Shown here: in pieces, positions 29,357 to 37,523 of the stretch | Position numbering within the stretch: position 1 is the first letter of the stretch | Layout of the letters: every line of letters begins with the position of its first letter | Origin: CALKJU01 sp046349355 | GTDB taxonomy: Bacteria > Pseudomonadota > Alphaproteobacteria > Geminicoccales > Geminicoccaceae | Direction of reading: 5' to 3' | NCBI GenBank assembly: GCA_046349355.1 | Contig: JAXMCM010000019.1 | Coordinates: forward strand, 227,106-291,105 | DNA: 64,000 nucleotides | Made by a program: the position numbers and the translations under genes | The notes under the pieces: generated by a model | What the model saw: only the letters and a program-made list of their open reading frames with translations | The model's database searches: none | Told to the model about the DNA's origin: nothing

Positions 29357-30561
29357 GCGGCAGGCGGCTGCGCATCCTCTACCTCGTCCCGGGCCACAAC
29401 CTGCTGGAGACGGCGGGTCCGACCCGCAACGTGCTGAGCCTCGCCCGGGCGCTCGGCGAGCATGCCGACGTCGCCGTCGCCTTCCGCCGCACGCTCGACG
29501 CCGCGCCGCCCGCCGGCCTGCGCGTGCTCGAGATCGATCCCGGCAGCGCGCCGCCGCCCGGCACCGCCGACGACAGCGCCATGCGCGGCCTCGGCGTCGG
29601 CGAGTTCCTTGCCTATCTCGGCCGCTTGCGCCGCTTCGTCGCGGCCCAGGCCGGCAGCTTCGACGTCGTGCTGGAGAAGAGCTGGCTGCTGTCGGGCTGG
29701 CTGTCGCGGCTGGCCGAGCGGCAGGGCCAGCTGGGCGTCGCCGTCGAGAACGTCGTGCCGAGCCCGGCCCGCCATGCCGAGGCCGGGCTCGCCAAGCGCC
29801 TGCGCGTGCTCGCCGGTCGCAGCTGGGCCGGCCGCTCGCTGCACCGCAGCCGCCTGGTCATCGCCGAGACCGAGCAGCTCAAGGCCGACATCGTCAGGGT
29901 CTGGGGCGTCGCCGCCGAGCGCGTGACCGTCGTCGGCCTCGGCGTCGACCGCGGCCTGTTCCGTCCCCTCGACCAGGCCGAAGCGCGCGCCGCCCTCGGC
30001 ATCGACCCCGCCGCCACCATCCTCCTCTACGTCGGCGTGCTCGACGAGACGCACAATCTGGGCCCGGCCATCGAGGCCGTGGCGGCGCTTGGCCGGCCCG
30101 ACCTGCAGCTGCACATCGTCGGCGACGGCCCGCAACGCGCCGCCTATCTCGAGCGGGCGCGCGGCAGCGCCGGCATCGTCTTCCACGGCCGGAAACCGCA
30201 CCGCGCGGTGCCGCAGCACATCGCGATTGCGGATCTGTGCCTCGCACCCTACGACAGCCGGGCCTTCGCCGGCGGTGCCCTCGGCTATTCCACAATGAAG
30301 ATTCCGGAGTATCTGGGTGTCGGCCGCGCCGTGATCGCGGCGCCCAGTGCCCGGGCGAGGGAGCTGATCGAGGACCAGGTGAGCGGATTCCTGCTGCGCA
30401 ACGAGCCCGAAGACTGGCGTGCCTTCCTGGCGCGGCTGCCGGACCGTGCGCGTCTCGCCGCCATGGGCCGCGAGGCGGCGCAGGTGCCCCTGCCGTCATG
30501 GCAGCAGACCGCCGCCGGCTACCTCGCCGCGATCGAGCGGGCGCGCGGGACGGCGCGATGA
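29353..30561 (+). CDS. Glycosyltransferase family 4
   Basis: 402 residues from GTG 29353, overlapping the previous stop. It begins RRLRILYLVPGHN followed by TAGPTRNVLSLARALGEH, the GT4 N-terminal glycine loop. The donor domain includes VTVVGLGVDRGLFRPL, LLYVGVLDETHNLGPAIEAV, LHIVGDGPQRAAYL and the donor-site STMKIPEYLGVGRAVIAA. It is the third glycosyltransferase in this run. Its stop overlaps the next membrane-protein gene by 4 bp. Confidence 0.91.
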   Translation: MSGRRLRILYLVPGHNLLETAGPTRNVLSLARALGEHADVAVAFRRTLDAAPPAGLRVLEIDPGSAPPPGTADDSAMRGLGVGEFLAYLGRLRRFVAAQAGSFDVVLEKSWLLSGWLSRLAERQGQLGVAVENVVPSPARHAEAGLAKRLRVLAGRSWAGRSLHRSRLVIAETEQLKADIVRVWGVAAERVTVVGLGVDRGLFRPLDQAEARAALGIDPAATILLYVGVLDETHNLGPAIEAVAALGRPDLQLHIVGDGPQRAAYLERARGSAGIVFHGRKPHRAVPQHIAIADLCLAPYDSRAFAGGALGYSTMKIPEYLGVGRAVIAAPSARARELIEDQVSGFLLRNEPEDWRAFLARLPDRARLAAMGREAAQVPLPSWQQTAAGYLAAIERARGTAR

Positions 30562-30983
30562 GCCTCTACCTCGTCGTCGCCTGGCTGCACCTCGTCCTCG
30601 GCGTCGCCGTCACCGGCATGGCGCTGTGGTGGGCGATCATGGGCCGGGCCCTGTCGCTGGCGCACCCGGCCGACGAGGCGCAGCGCCTGCTGGCGCTGGC
30701 CGGCAGCGCCCGCTGGCCGCATGTCGGGCTGCCCCACGAGGCCCGGCTGCCGCTGGGCCTGGTCGGCATCCTGATCCTGTTCCTCTACGTGCTGACCGGC
30801 ATGGCGCAGACCATCCTCGCCGGTGCGACCTCGACCCCGGGCAGCATGGTCAAGGCGGTGCTGGTCATCGGCCTGCTCATCGTCTTCCGCTTCCTGTCGC
30901 GCCGCCCGACCCCGGCCCTCGGCTACATCGCCCTCGTGCTGGCGCTGGCGCTGATCGCCGACACCGCGCTGATGCAGGTCTGA
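30558..30983 (+). CDS. Small four-helix membrane protein, CopD-like, unknown function
   Basis: 141 residues and about four membrane helices (LYLVVAWLHLVLGVAVTGMAL, a helix near GLVGILILFLYVLTGMAQ, then two C-terminal helices). One histidine lies in helix 1 and another in the loop WPHVGLPHEAR. The size and helix pattern resemble the next gene and stand-alone CopD-domain proteins, so heme or metal contact is possible but not shown. The start overlaps the GT4 stop and the stop is 3 bp before the next gene. Confidence 0.75.
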   Translation: MSLYLVVAWLHLVLGVAVTGMALWWAIMGRALSLAHPADEAQRLLALAGSARWPHVGLPHEARLPLGLVGILILFLYVLTGMAQTILAGATSTPGSMVKAVLVIGLLIVFRFLSRRPTPALGYIALVLALALIADTALMQV

Positions 30984-30986
30984 GCG

Positions 30987-31418
30987 ATGCTCGTCCACGA
31001 CATCAGCCTCGCCCTCCACGTCATCGCCATGGGCCTCTGGCTCGGCCACATGTTCGTCTGGTCGCTGGTCACCGGCCCGGCACTGAAGACCCTGGTCCCG
31101 GCCGCCACCGCCGAGCACCTGCGCGAGCGCAGCCTGTTCCTCGGCGGCCTCGGCTGGCCGGCGCTGGCCGTGCTGGTGGTCACCGGCATCATCCAGCTGC
31201 GCTACCGCGGCATCGGCGTGATGGACCTTTTCAACACGGACCTTTACGCCGGTCCGGTCGGCAACGCGCTGGCGCTGAAGCTGGTTCTGGTGCTGGTGAT
31301 GATCCTCTACCAGGCGGTCATGGGCCACCGCCGCTCGTCGGTGGCGATCTACGCGAACATGGCCGTGGCCCTGGTCGTGCTCGCCTGCTCCGTCGTCCTC
31401 GTCGAAGGCTGGGGCTGA
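30987..31418 (+). CDS. Small four-helix membrane protein, CopD-like, unknown function
   Basis: 143 residues and four membrane helices. Helix 1 reads ISLALHVIAMGLWLGHMFVW, with two His spaced as in CopD/cytochrome-b-like small proteins. LFLGGLGWPALAVLVVTGII forms helix 2, and a His occurs in the loop before helix 4 (AVMGHRRSSVA). It lies 3 bp after a similar-sized membrane protein and 4 bp before a phosphatase-superfamily gene, so it belongs to the same transcript. A heme-binding or redox role is inferred only from the His pattern. Confidence 0.78.
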   Translation: MLVHDISLALHVIAMGLWLGHMFVWSLVTGPALKTLVPAATAEHLRERSLFLGGLGWPALAVLVVTGIIQLRYRGIGVMDLFNTDLYAGPVGNALALKLVLVLVMILYQAVMGHRRSSVAIYANMAVALVVLACSVVLVEGWG

Positions 31419-31422
31419 GCCG

Positions 31423-32931
31423 ATGAAGACCCTCGTCCTCGGGCTGGAGCTGGGCGACGGGCCGCTGCTACTGCAGGGTGCCCGTGACGGCCGGCTGCCG
31501 CGCCTGCGGGCGCTGCTCGACCGCGGCACCACCGGGGCGCTCGCCACCACCGCCGAGCAGCTGCACGTCTCGGCCTGGCCGTCGCTCTACACCGGCACCG
31601 GCCCCGGCCAGCACGGCGTCTACTTCACCTTCCAGCCCGCCCCCGGCGTCCAGGGCCACCAGCGCTTCTTCGAGGGCCTCTACGGCCGCCCGACGGTGTG
31701 GCGCATGGCCGCCGAGGCCGGCCGCCGCTGCGTCGTCATGGACGCCCCCTACAGCCACGCCGAGGCCGGCTACGGCGGCCCCGAGATCATCGACTGGGGC
31801 TCCTGGGCCCAGTACCTGAAGACCCAGTCGGTCCCGCCGGCCCTGCTGGGCGAGCTGAAGCAGGCGGTCGGCGACTACCCGCTGGGTCTCGAGGCGCACG
31901 ACATCGGCCTTGCCGCCCAGGATGCCGCGGCCATCGAGGCCCGCATCCTGCGCGCCCTGCCGGCCAAGGCGCAGGCCGCCTCCTGGCTGCTGCGCCGCGG
32001 CGACTGGGACCTCGCCTTCATCGTCTTCGGCGAGACCCACCCCGCCGCGCACTACTGCTGGACGCCGGGCGATCCGGCGCAGACCCGGCTGATGCGCATC
32101 TACGCCGCCCTCGACAAGGCGCTGGGCGAGGTCATCGACGCCGCCGGCGACGACACCGCCGTGCTGGTCGTCTCCGGCGATGCCGTGGGCCCCAACAACG
32201 CCGGCTGGCACCTGCTGCCCGAGGTGCTGGCCCGCCTCGGCCATTTCGCCAGCGCCGAGTTCGCCCAGGCCGCCGGCCAGCCGCCGCCGCAGCCCAAGGG
32301 GTTCGACCCGGTCAAGGCGGTGCGCGACCTGCTGCCCAAGGACTTCCGCAAGTCGCTGGCGCGGATGATGCCGACCGGCATGCGCGACAAGCTGGCCAAG
32401 CGCGTCGACACCGCCTCGATCGACTGGTCGCGGACCCGTGCCTTTTGCCTGCCGACCGACCTCGAGGGCCTGATCCGGGTCAACCTCAGGGGCCGCGAGC
32501 CCATGGGCATCGTTGAGCCCGGCGCCGACTACGAGGCCCTGCTCGACCAGCTCGAGGCCGAGATCCGGGCCCTGGTCGAGCCGTCGACCGGCCAGCCGGT
32601 CGTCGCCGACGTGCTGCGCACCGACCGCGTCTTTCCGGGGCCGCGGCGGGATTATCTGCCCGACCTGATCGTTGTCTGGGAGCGGGCGGCTCCGGTCACA
32701 ACGGTCAGTTCAGCGGCCGTCGGCGCGGTGGCGGCGCCGTCGCCTGATGGCCGGCCGGGGACGCACAAGGGACCGGGGTTCCTCCTCGCCTGCGGTCCGG
32801 GCATCCCGACCGGCCATGCGCTGGAGCGCCCGCACATCTTCGACCTCGCGCCCACCTTGCTGTCCCGGCTCGGCGTGCCCGTGCCGGCGCATATCGAGGG
32901 ACGGCCGTGGCCGGCCCTGGCGGCGCCATGA
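31423..32931 (+). CDS. Alkaline-phosphatase-superfamily (type I phosphodiesterase-like) protein A
   Basis: 502 residues. The fold is indicated by the N-terminal LVLGLELGDGPLLLQGARDG, the nucleophile loop HVSAWPSLYTGTGPGQHGVY, AFIVFGETHPAAHY, VLVVSGDAVGPNNAGWHLLP, and RPGTHKGPGFLLACGPGI near the end. The usual first metal Asp (G-L-D) is Glu here, and the usual S-D-H-G is S-G-D-A. No signal peptide is seen, so it is presumably cytosolic. It is paralogous to the gene at 34002, with an oxidoreductase between them. The substrate is probably a phospho- or nucleotide-sugar or a phosphodiester; this is inference. Confidence 0.87.
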   Translation: MKTLVLGLELGDGPLLLQGARDGRLPRLRALLDRGTTGALATTAEQLHVSAWPSLYTGTGPGQHGVYFTFQPAPGVQGHQRFFEGLYGRPTVWRMAAEAGRRCVVMDAPYSHAEAGYGGPEIIDWGSWAQYLKTQSVPPALLGELKQAVGDYPLGLEAHDIGLAAQDAAAIEARILRALPAKAQAASWLLRRGDWDLAFIVFGETHPAAHYCWTPGDPAQTRLMRIYAALDKALGEVIDAAGDDTAVLVVSGDAVGPNNAGWHLLPEVLARLGHFASAEFAQAAGQPPPQPKGFDPVKAVRDLLPKDFRKSLARMMPTGMRDKLAKRVDTASIDWSRTRAFCLPTDLEGLIRVNLRGREPMGIVEPGADYEALLDQLEAEIRALVEPSTGQPVVADVLRTDRVFPGPRRDYLPDLIVVWERAAPVTTVSSAAVGAVAAPSPDGRPGTHKGPGFLLACGPGIPTGHALERPHIFDLAPTLLSRLGVPVPAHIEGRPWPALAAP

Positions 32932-32953
32932 GCGTTCAGGGAGCGCCACGCCC

Positions 32954-33991
32954 GTGAGCAGCATCAGGATCCTGCAGATCGGCGCCGGCCTGCGCGGCCG
33001 CCAGTGGGCGCAGATCGTCAAGGACTACCCCGACGCCAGCTGCGTCGCCCTGGTCGATCCCGACCAGGCGGCCTTGGGCCAGGCCAGGGCCGTGGCCGGC
33101 GAGTCCTGCCGCGCCTTCGCCTCGCTCGACGACGCGCTGGCCAACGTCCAGGCCGACGCCGCCCTGGTCGTCAGCCCCGACCGCTTCCACCGCGAGCACG
33201 CCGTCCGCTGCCTCGAGGCCGGCCTGCACGTGCTGGTCGAGAAGCCGCTGGCGCCGACGCTCGAGGACGCGCTGGCCATCATCGACACCGCGAAGGCCGC
33301 CGGCCGCGAGGTCATCGTTGCCGAGCAGTACCGCTTCTGGCCGGCCGAGCGCACCGTGCTGAAGCTGCTCCGCGACGGCGCCATCGGCCGTGTCGACCAC
33401 GCCACCGTCGCCGACCGGCGCAACCAGCCTGCGAAGAGCGAGGGGCCCTGGTTCGCCAAGCTCGAGCACCCGCACCTGCAGGACATCGCCGTCCACCACT
33501 TCGACTCGCTGCGGATGTGGTTCGGCCAGCCGCAGGCGGTGTTCGCGCGCTGCTGGAACACCCCCTGGTCGGACTACAACGCCAACTGCAACACCGAGGC
33601 GGTGCTGACGATCGGCGACGTCCACGTCCAGTATCTCGGCACCCTGGCCTCGCGCCGCTTCGGCTACTCCTTGTGGATCGAGGGCGAGCAGGGCGCGATC
33701 TGGACGAACCGCAAGTACGTGTTCCTGCGCAAGGGCGGGGCGCGGTTCTTCATGCCGGTGCGCAACGTGGCGGTGCCGAAGGGCGACGAGCAGCCCTACC
33801 CCAGGGGCGGCACGACCTCGATCCTGAACAGCCTGCGCGACGCCGTGCGCAACGGCGCCAGGGCCGAGACCCGGGCCGCCGACAACATCTGGTCGATCGC
33901 CATGCTCGAGGCCGGACGCCTGGCCGACCGCGAGCGCCGCGAGGTTCGGGTGGCCGACGTCCTCGACCCTTCGCGGCTCGGCGCCGCCTAG
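32954..33991 (+). CDS. Gfo/Idh/MocA family oxidoreductase
   Basis: 345 residues from GTG 32954. The Rossmann start is RILQIGAGLRGRQWAQIV, the EKPLAPTLEDAL motif carries the conserved Lys, and the C-terminal domain has VIVAEQYRFWPAERTVLK and LQDIAVHHFDSLRMWFG, with the catalytic-region His/Asp. It differs from the IolG-like gene at 10667 and fits nucleotide-sugar or sugar oxidoreductases in polysaccharide loci. It sits between two alkaline-phosphatase-superfamily paralogues, suggesting that the three genes process the same sugar. Confidence 0.89.
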   Translation: MSSIRILQIGAGLRGRQWAQIVKDYPDASCVALVDPDQAALGQARAVAGESCRAFASLDDALANVQADAALVVSPDRFHREHAVRCLEAGLHVLVEKPLAPTLEDALAIIDTAKAAGREVIVAEQYRFWPAERTVLKLLRDGAIGRVDHATVADRRNQPAKSEGPWFAKLEHPHLQDIAVHHFDSLRMWFGQPQAVFARCWNTPWSDYNANCNTEAVLTIGDVHVQYLGTLASRRFGYSLWIEGEQGAIWTNRKYVFLRKGGARFFMPVRNVAVPKGDEQPYPRGGTTSILNSLRDAVRNGARAETRAADNIWSIAMLEAGRLADRERREVRVADVLDPSRLGAA

Positions 33992-34001
33992 GCCGCCGGC
34001 G

Positions 34002-35564
34002 GTGGCGCGGCGGGTCCTCCTCGTCGGCCTCGACAGCGCCGATGCCGAGCTGATCGAGCGCTGGGCCGACGCCGGCCACCTGCCGACCTTCGCCGCGCTG
34101 CGCCGCGAGGGCCTGTGGGCCCGCCTCGGCACCACCGCCGAGGTCATGCACGTCTCCGCCTGGCCGACCATCTACACCGGCACCACGCCCGGCCGGCACG
34201 GCCTCTACCACGCCTACCAGGTCCGCGCCGGCGACCAGCGCATCCAGCGCACCCGCGCCGACTGGCTGGCCCAGCCGCCGTTCTGGCAGCAGCTCGACGC
34301 CGCCGGCCGGCGCTGCATCGTGCTCGACGCCTTCATGACGGCACCCGTGCCCGGCTTCGGCGGCATCCAGCTGCACGAGTACGGCACCTGGACCTGGTTC
34401 GGCGAGCCGGCCTCGACGCCGTCCGCGCTGCACGCCGACGTCGTCCGCCGCTTCGGCCGCTACCCGGCGCCGGAGCACATGCAGGTCACCAGCGTCCCGT
34501 CCGACCTGCGCGCCTTCCGCGACAAGCTGCTCGCCGGCGTCGCCAAAAAGTCGGAGATGACGCGCTGGTTCATGCGCGAGCACGCCTGGGACCTGCTGTT
34601 CGTCACCTTCGGCGAGCCGCATGGCGCCGGGCACTATCTCTGGCACGCCGAGGACGCCGCCTATCCGAGCCACGCGAAGGGCCGGACCGGCGGCATGGCG
34701 ACGCCGGTGCGCGACGTCTACGCGGCCGTCGATCGGGCGCTCGGCGAGCTGCTCGACGCCGCCGGCGACGAGACCACGGTGCTGGTCGCCTCCGGCGACG
34801 GCATGGGGCCGAACTACTCGGCGACCCAGCATGTCCCGACGATGCTCGGCCGGATGGGGCTGCTGCACACCCAGGCCGCCGGCACCGGCCGGCCGAGCCT
34901 GACCAAGCGGCTGAGGGCGATGCTGCCGCTGCCGGTCCGCCAGTCGATCACTCGCTGCCTGCCCAAGAAGTACCAGCACGGGCTGGCCACCGGCTGGATG
35001 AACTCCGGCACCGACTGGACGCGCACGCGCGCGTTCCTGATCCCGAACTCGAACGAGGCCTACATCCGCGTCAACCTGACCGGCCGCGAGCCCGAGGGCA
35101 TCGTCGCGCCGCAGGCCGACTACGACGCCCTGCTGCAGCGGATCGCCGCCGAGATGCGGGCCGCCAGCAACCCGGCCAACGGCGAGCTCGCCGCCGAGCG
35201 GGTGACGCTGATGGACGAGGTCTATCCCGGCGGCGAGCGGCCGCATCTGCCCGACCTCGTCGTCTCCTGGCGCAACGAGGCCCGCGTCCTCAACGACCTG
35301 CAGGCCCCGGCCTGCGGCCATGTGCACGGTCCGGCCGGCCACGAGACCTCGCCGTTCTACACCGGCAACCACCGCGCCCTCGCCTTCGTTGCTGCACGCG
35401 GCCCGACGGTGACCGCCGGCAGCACCCTCGCCGGCGGCCACATCCTCGACATCCCGGCCACCATCCTCGCCCTGCTCGGCGTCGATGCGCCGGCATGGTA
35501 CGAAGGCCGGGTCTGGACCTCGCTGCTGGCGCCGCAGGCGACGCCCGTGGCGGCCATCGTCTGA
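34002..35564 (+). CDS. Alkaline-phosphatase-superfamily (type I phosphodiesterase-like) protein B
   Basis: 520 residues from GTG 34002, 10 bp after the oxidoreductase stop. The first metal strand is VLLVGLDSADAELI with Asp intact, unlike paralogue A. The nucleophile loop is HVSAWPTIYTGTTPGRHGLY (Thr), then FVTFGEPHGAGHYLWH, VLVASGDGMGPNYSATQHVP, and SPFYTGNHRALAF for the last His. The SDHG of classical members is SGDG here. A and B align along their full length, including an insert with DWTRTRAFLIPN and YIRVNLTGREPEGIV. Function is unknown, possibly trimming or transferring a phosphorylated substituent of the polysaccharide. Confidence 0.88.
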   Translation: MARRVLLVGLDSADAELIERWADAGHLPTFAALRREGLWARLGTTAEVMHVSAWPTIYTGTTPGRHGLYHAYQVRAGDQRIQRTRADWLAQPPFWQQLDAAGRRCIVLDAFMTAPVPGFGGIQLHEYGTWTWFGEPASTPSALHADVVRRFGRYPAPEHMQVTSVPSDLRAFRDKLLAGVAKKSEMTRWFMREHAWDLLFVTFGEPHGAGHYLWHAEDAAYPSHAKGRTGGMATPVRDVYAAVDRALGELLDAAGDETTVLVASGDGMGPNYSATQHVPTMLGRMGLLHTQAAGTGRPSLTKRLRAMLPLPVRQSITRCLPKKYQHGLATGWMNSGTDWTRTRAFLIPNSNEAYIRVNLTGREPEGIVAPQADYDALLQRIAAEMRAASNPANGELAAERVTLMDEVYPGGERPHLPDLVVSWRNEARVLNDLQAPACGHVHGPAGHETSPFYTGNHRALAFVAARGPTVTAGSTLAGGHILDIPATILALLGVDAPAWYEGRVWTSLLAPQATPVAAIV

Positions 35565-35577
35565 AGGGACTGCGCCG

Positions 35578-37518
35578 ATGTGCGGCATCGCCGGCCTGAT
35601 CCGCCTCGACGGGGCCTTGGCCGGCCCGGCCGACGAGGCGGTCGTCCGGGCGATGACCGACCTCACCGCCTATCGCGGGCCCGACGATTCCGGGGTCAGG
35701 GCGATCGGCAACGTCGTCCTCGGCTCGCGGCGCCTCGCCATCCAGGACCTCTCGCCGGCCGGCCACATGCCGATGGCCGACCCGAGCGGCCGCTGGTGGA
35801 TCGCCTACAACGGCGAGACCTACAACTTCCACGAGGTCCGGGCCGAGCTCGAGCAGCTGGGCGTGGCCTTCCGCTCGCACGGCGACACCGAGGTCCTGCT
35901 GCACGCCTGGATCCGCTGGGGCGCCCGCTGCCTCGACCGGTTCGCCGGCATGTTCGCCTTCGCCATCGCCGACCTCGACAGCGGCGAGACGGTGCTGGTC
36001 CGCGACCGCTTCGGGGTGAAGCCGGTCTACTGGACGATCGACGGCGACCGGCTGCTGTTCGGCTCGGAGATCAAGGCGCTGATGCGCCAGCGCCGGCACA
36101 ACGCCGTCGACCGCCAGAGCCTCGCCGAGTGGTGGCTCTACCGCAACGTCGACGCGCTGACGCCGGAGACGCTGGTCGAGGGCATCGTCCAGCTGCTGCC
36201 CGGCCACCTCGCCCGCGTCCGCAACGGCCAGGTCCGCACCGAGGCCTGGTACAGCCCGGCCGAGCAGGTCGACGCCGAGGCCTATGCCCGCTTCGCCAGG
36301 GCCCAGCCCGGCGAGATCGTCGACACCGTCGAGCGCCAGCTCGACGAGTCGATCCGCCTGCGCCTCGTCAGCGACGTCCCGGTCGGCACCCTGCTGTCGG
36401 GCGGCCTCGACTCCAGCCTCGTCACCGCCATGGCGGCGAAGCACTCCAAGGCGCTGACCGCCTTCCACGTCTCGGTCACCGGCCATGTCGACATGGACGA
36501 GCGCCGCTTCGCCGAGGAGCTGACGCGGCACCACGCCATCCCGTTCGTGCCGATGGACCTGACGGCGGACAACTTCCGCGCCAATCTCGCCCACGTCACC
36601 TGGCTCGAGGACTTCCCCCTCACCCATGCCAACTCGGTGGCCTACTACCTGATCAGCCAGGTCGCCCGGTCGCACGGCGTCATCGTCGTCCAGTCCGGCG
36701 AGGGTGCCGACGAGCTGTTCGGCGGCTACGCCTGGAACTACCGGCGCAAGCGCATGCTGCTGAAGCTGGAGCCGTGGCTGCGCCGGCTGCCCGGCAAGGT
36801 CAACGACCTGCTGACGCTGCTGGTCTACGCCGCCAACGGCCTGCCGGTGACGGCGCACCGTTTCCGCGAGGCGCTGCCGCCGGCCTTGGCGCTGATCGAC
36901 CGCTACGCCCGCCTCGATGCCGAGGACCGCGCCGCCCGCGCCTACGCCTTTGTCGCCGACCCGACCGAGCGGGCGGTGCTGGGCGGCATGCTGGGCGACC
37001 TCGGCGTCTTCCTGAGCCCGCTGCTGCGCCGCCTCGACCGGACGACGATGGGTGCCTCCATCGAGTGCCGCGAGCCGTTCCTCGACCACCGGCTCGTCCA
37101 CACCGCCATCAACCTGCCGCTCGACTACAAGCTGGGTGCCCGCGCCGACAAATGGGTGCTCAAGCAGGTCGCCACCCGGCACATGCCGTCCGGCCTGATC
37201 TGGCGCAAGAAGATGGGCTTCCCGCTGCCGCTGGCCGACTACATCGCGCCGATGGCGGCCCCTTCCTTCTTCGCCGGCGGCTTCTGCGAGGGCACGCTCG
37301 GCCTCGGCCGCCGCGGCCTCGAGCGGATGCTCGGCGACTGGCAGCGCTGGAGCCACGGCTTCTTCGGCCTGGTCTCGCTCGAGATGTGGGGCCGGATGAA
37401 CTTCATGGGCGAGTCGCCGGCGACCGTGACCGAGCGCATCCAGTCGCTGGCCGCACCGGCCGGGCGCGGCAGCCCCGCCCGTGCCGACGCCGCGCCGGCC
37501 GCGTCGCGCGCCGGCTGA
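35578..37518 (+). CDS. asnB: Asparagine synthase (glutamine-hydrolysing), AsnB type
   Basis: 646 residues starting MCGIAGLIRLDG, with Cys2 as the glutaminase nucleophile. The N-terminal amidotransferase domain includes YRGPDDSGV, YNGETYNFHEVR and GDTEVLLHAW. The synthetase domain has the pyrophosphate loop LLSGGLDSSLVTAM and GEGADELFGGY. In polysaccharide loci such AsnB homologues often amidate uronic acids or other acidic sugars rather than aspartate. The context here (UXS, glycosyltransferases, flippase) favours that reading, but the sequence alone does not prove it. Confidence 0.93.
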   Translation: MCGIAGLIRLDGALAGPADEAVVRAMTDLTAYRGPDDSGVRAIGNVVLGSRRLAIQDLSPAGHMPMADPSGRWWIAYNGETYNFHEVRAELEQLGVAFRSHGDTEVLLHAWIRWGARCLDRFAGMFAFAIADLDSGETVLVRDRFGVKPVYWTIDGDRLLFGSEIKALMRQRRHNAVDRQSLAEWWLYRNVDALTPETLVEGIVQLLPGHLARVRNGQVRTEAWYSPAEQVDAEAYARFARAQPGEIVDTVERQLDESIRLRLVSDVPVGTLLSGGLDSSLVTAMAAKHSKALTAFHVSVTGHVDMDERRFAEELTRHHAIPFVPMDLTADNFRANLAHVTWLEDFPLTHANSVAYYLISQVARSHGVIVVQSGEGADELFGGYAWNYRRKRMLLKLEPWLRRLPGKVNDLLTLLVYAANGLPVTAHRFREALPPALALIDRYARLDAEDRAARAYAFVADPTERAVLGGMLGDLGVFLSPLLRRLDRTTMGASIECREPFLDHRLVHTAINLPLDYKLGARADKWVLKQVATRHMPSGLIWRKKMGFPLPLADYIAPMAAPSFFAGGFCEGTLGLGRRGLERMLGDWQRWSHGFFGLVSLEMWGRMNFMGESPATVTERIQSLAAPAGRGSPARADAAPAASRAG

Positions 37519-37523
37519 GCCGC

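Noticed and set aside
35290..37356. Minus-strand open frame of about 688 codons opposite asnB
   Set aside because: The plus strand encodes AsnB with all motifs; the reverse frame has no recognisable domain.
35580..37523. Extension of the flippase frame upstream through the asnB region
   Set aside because: The upstream part is an Arg/Pro/Ala-rich shadow of asnB. The flippase starts at TTG 37524.
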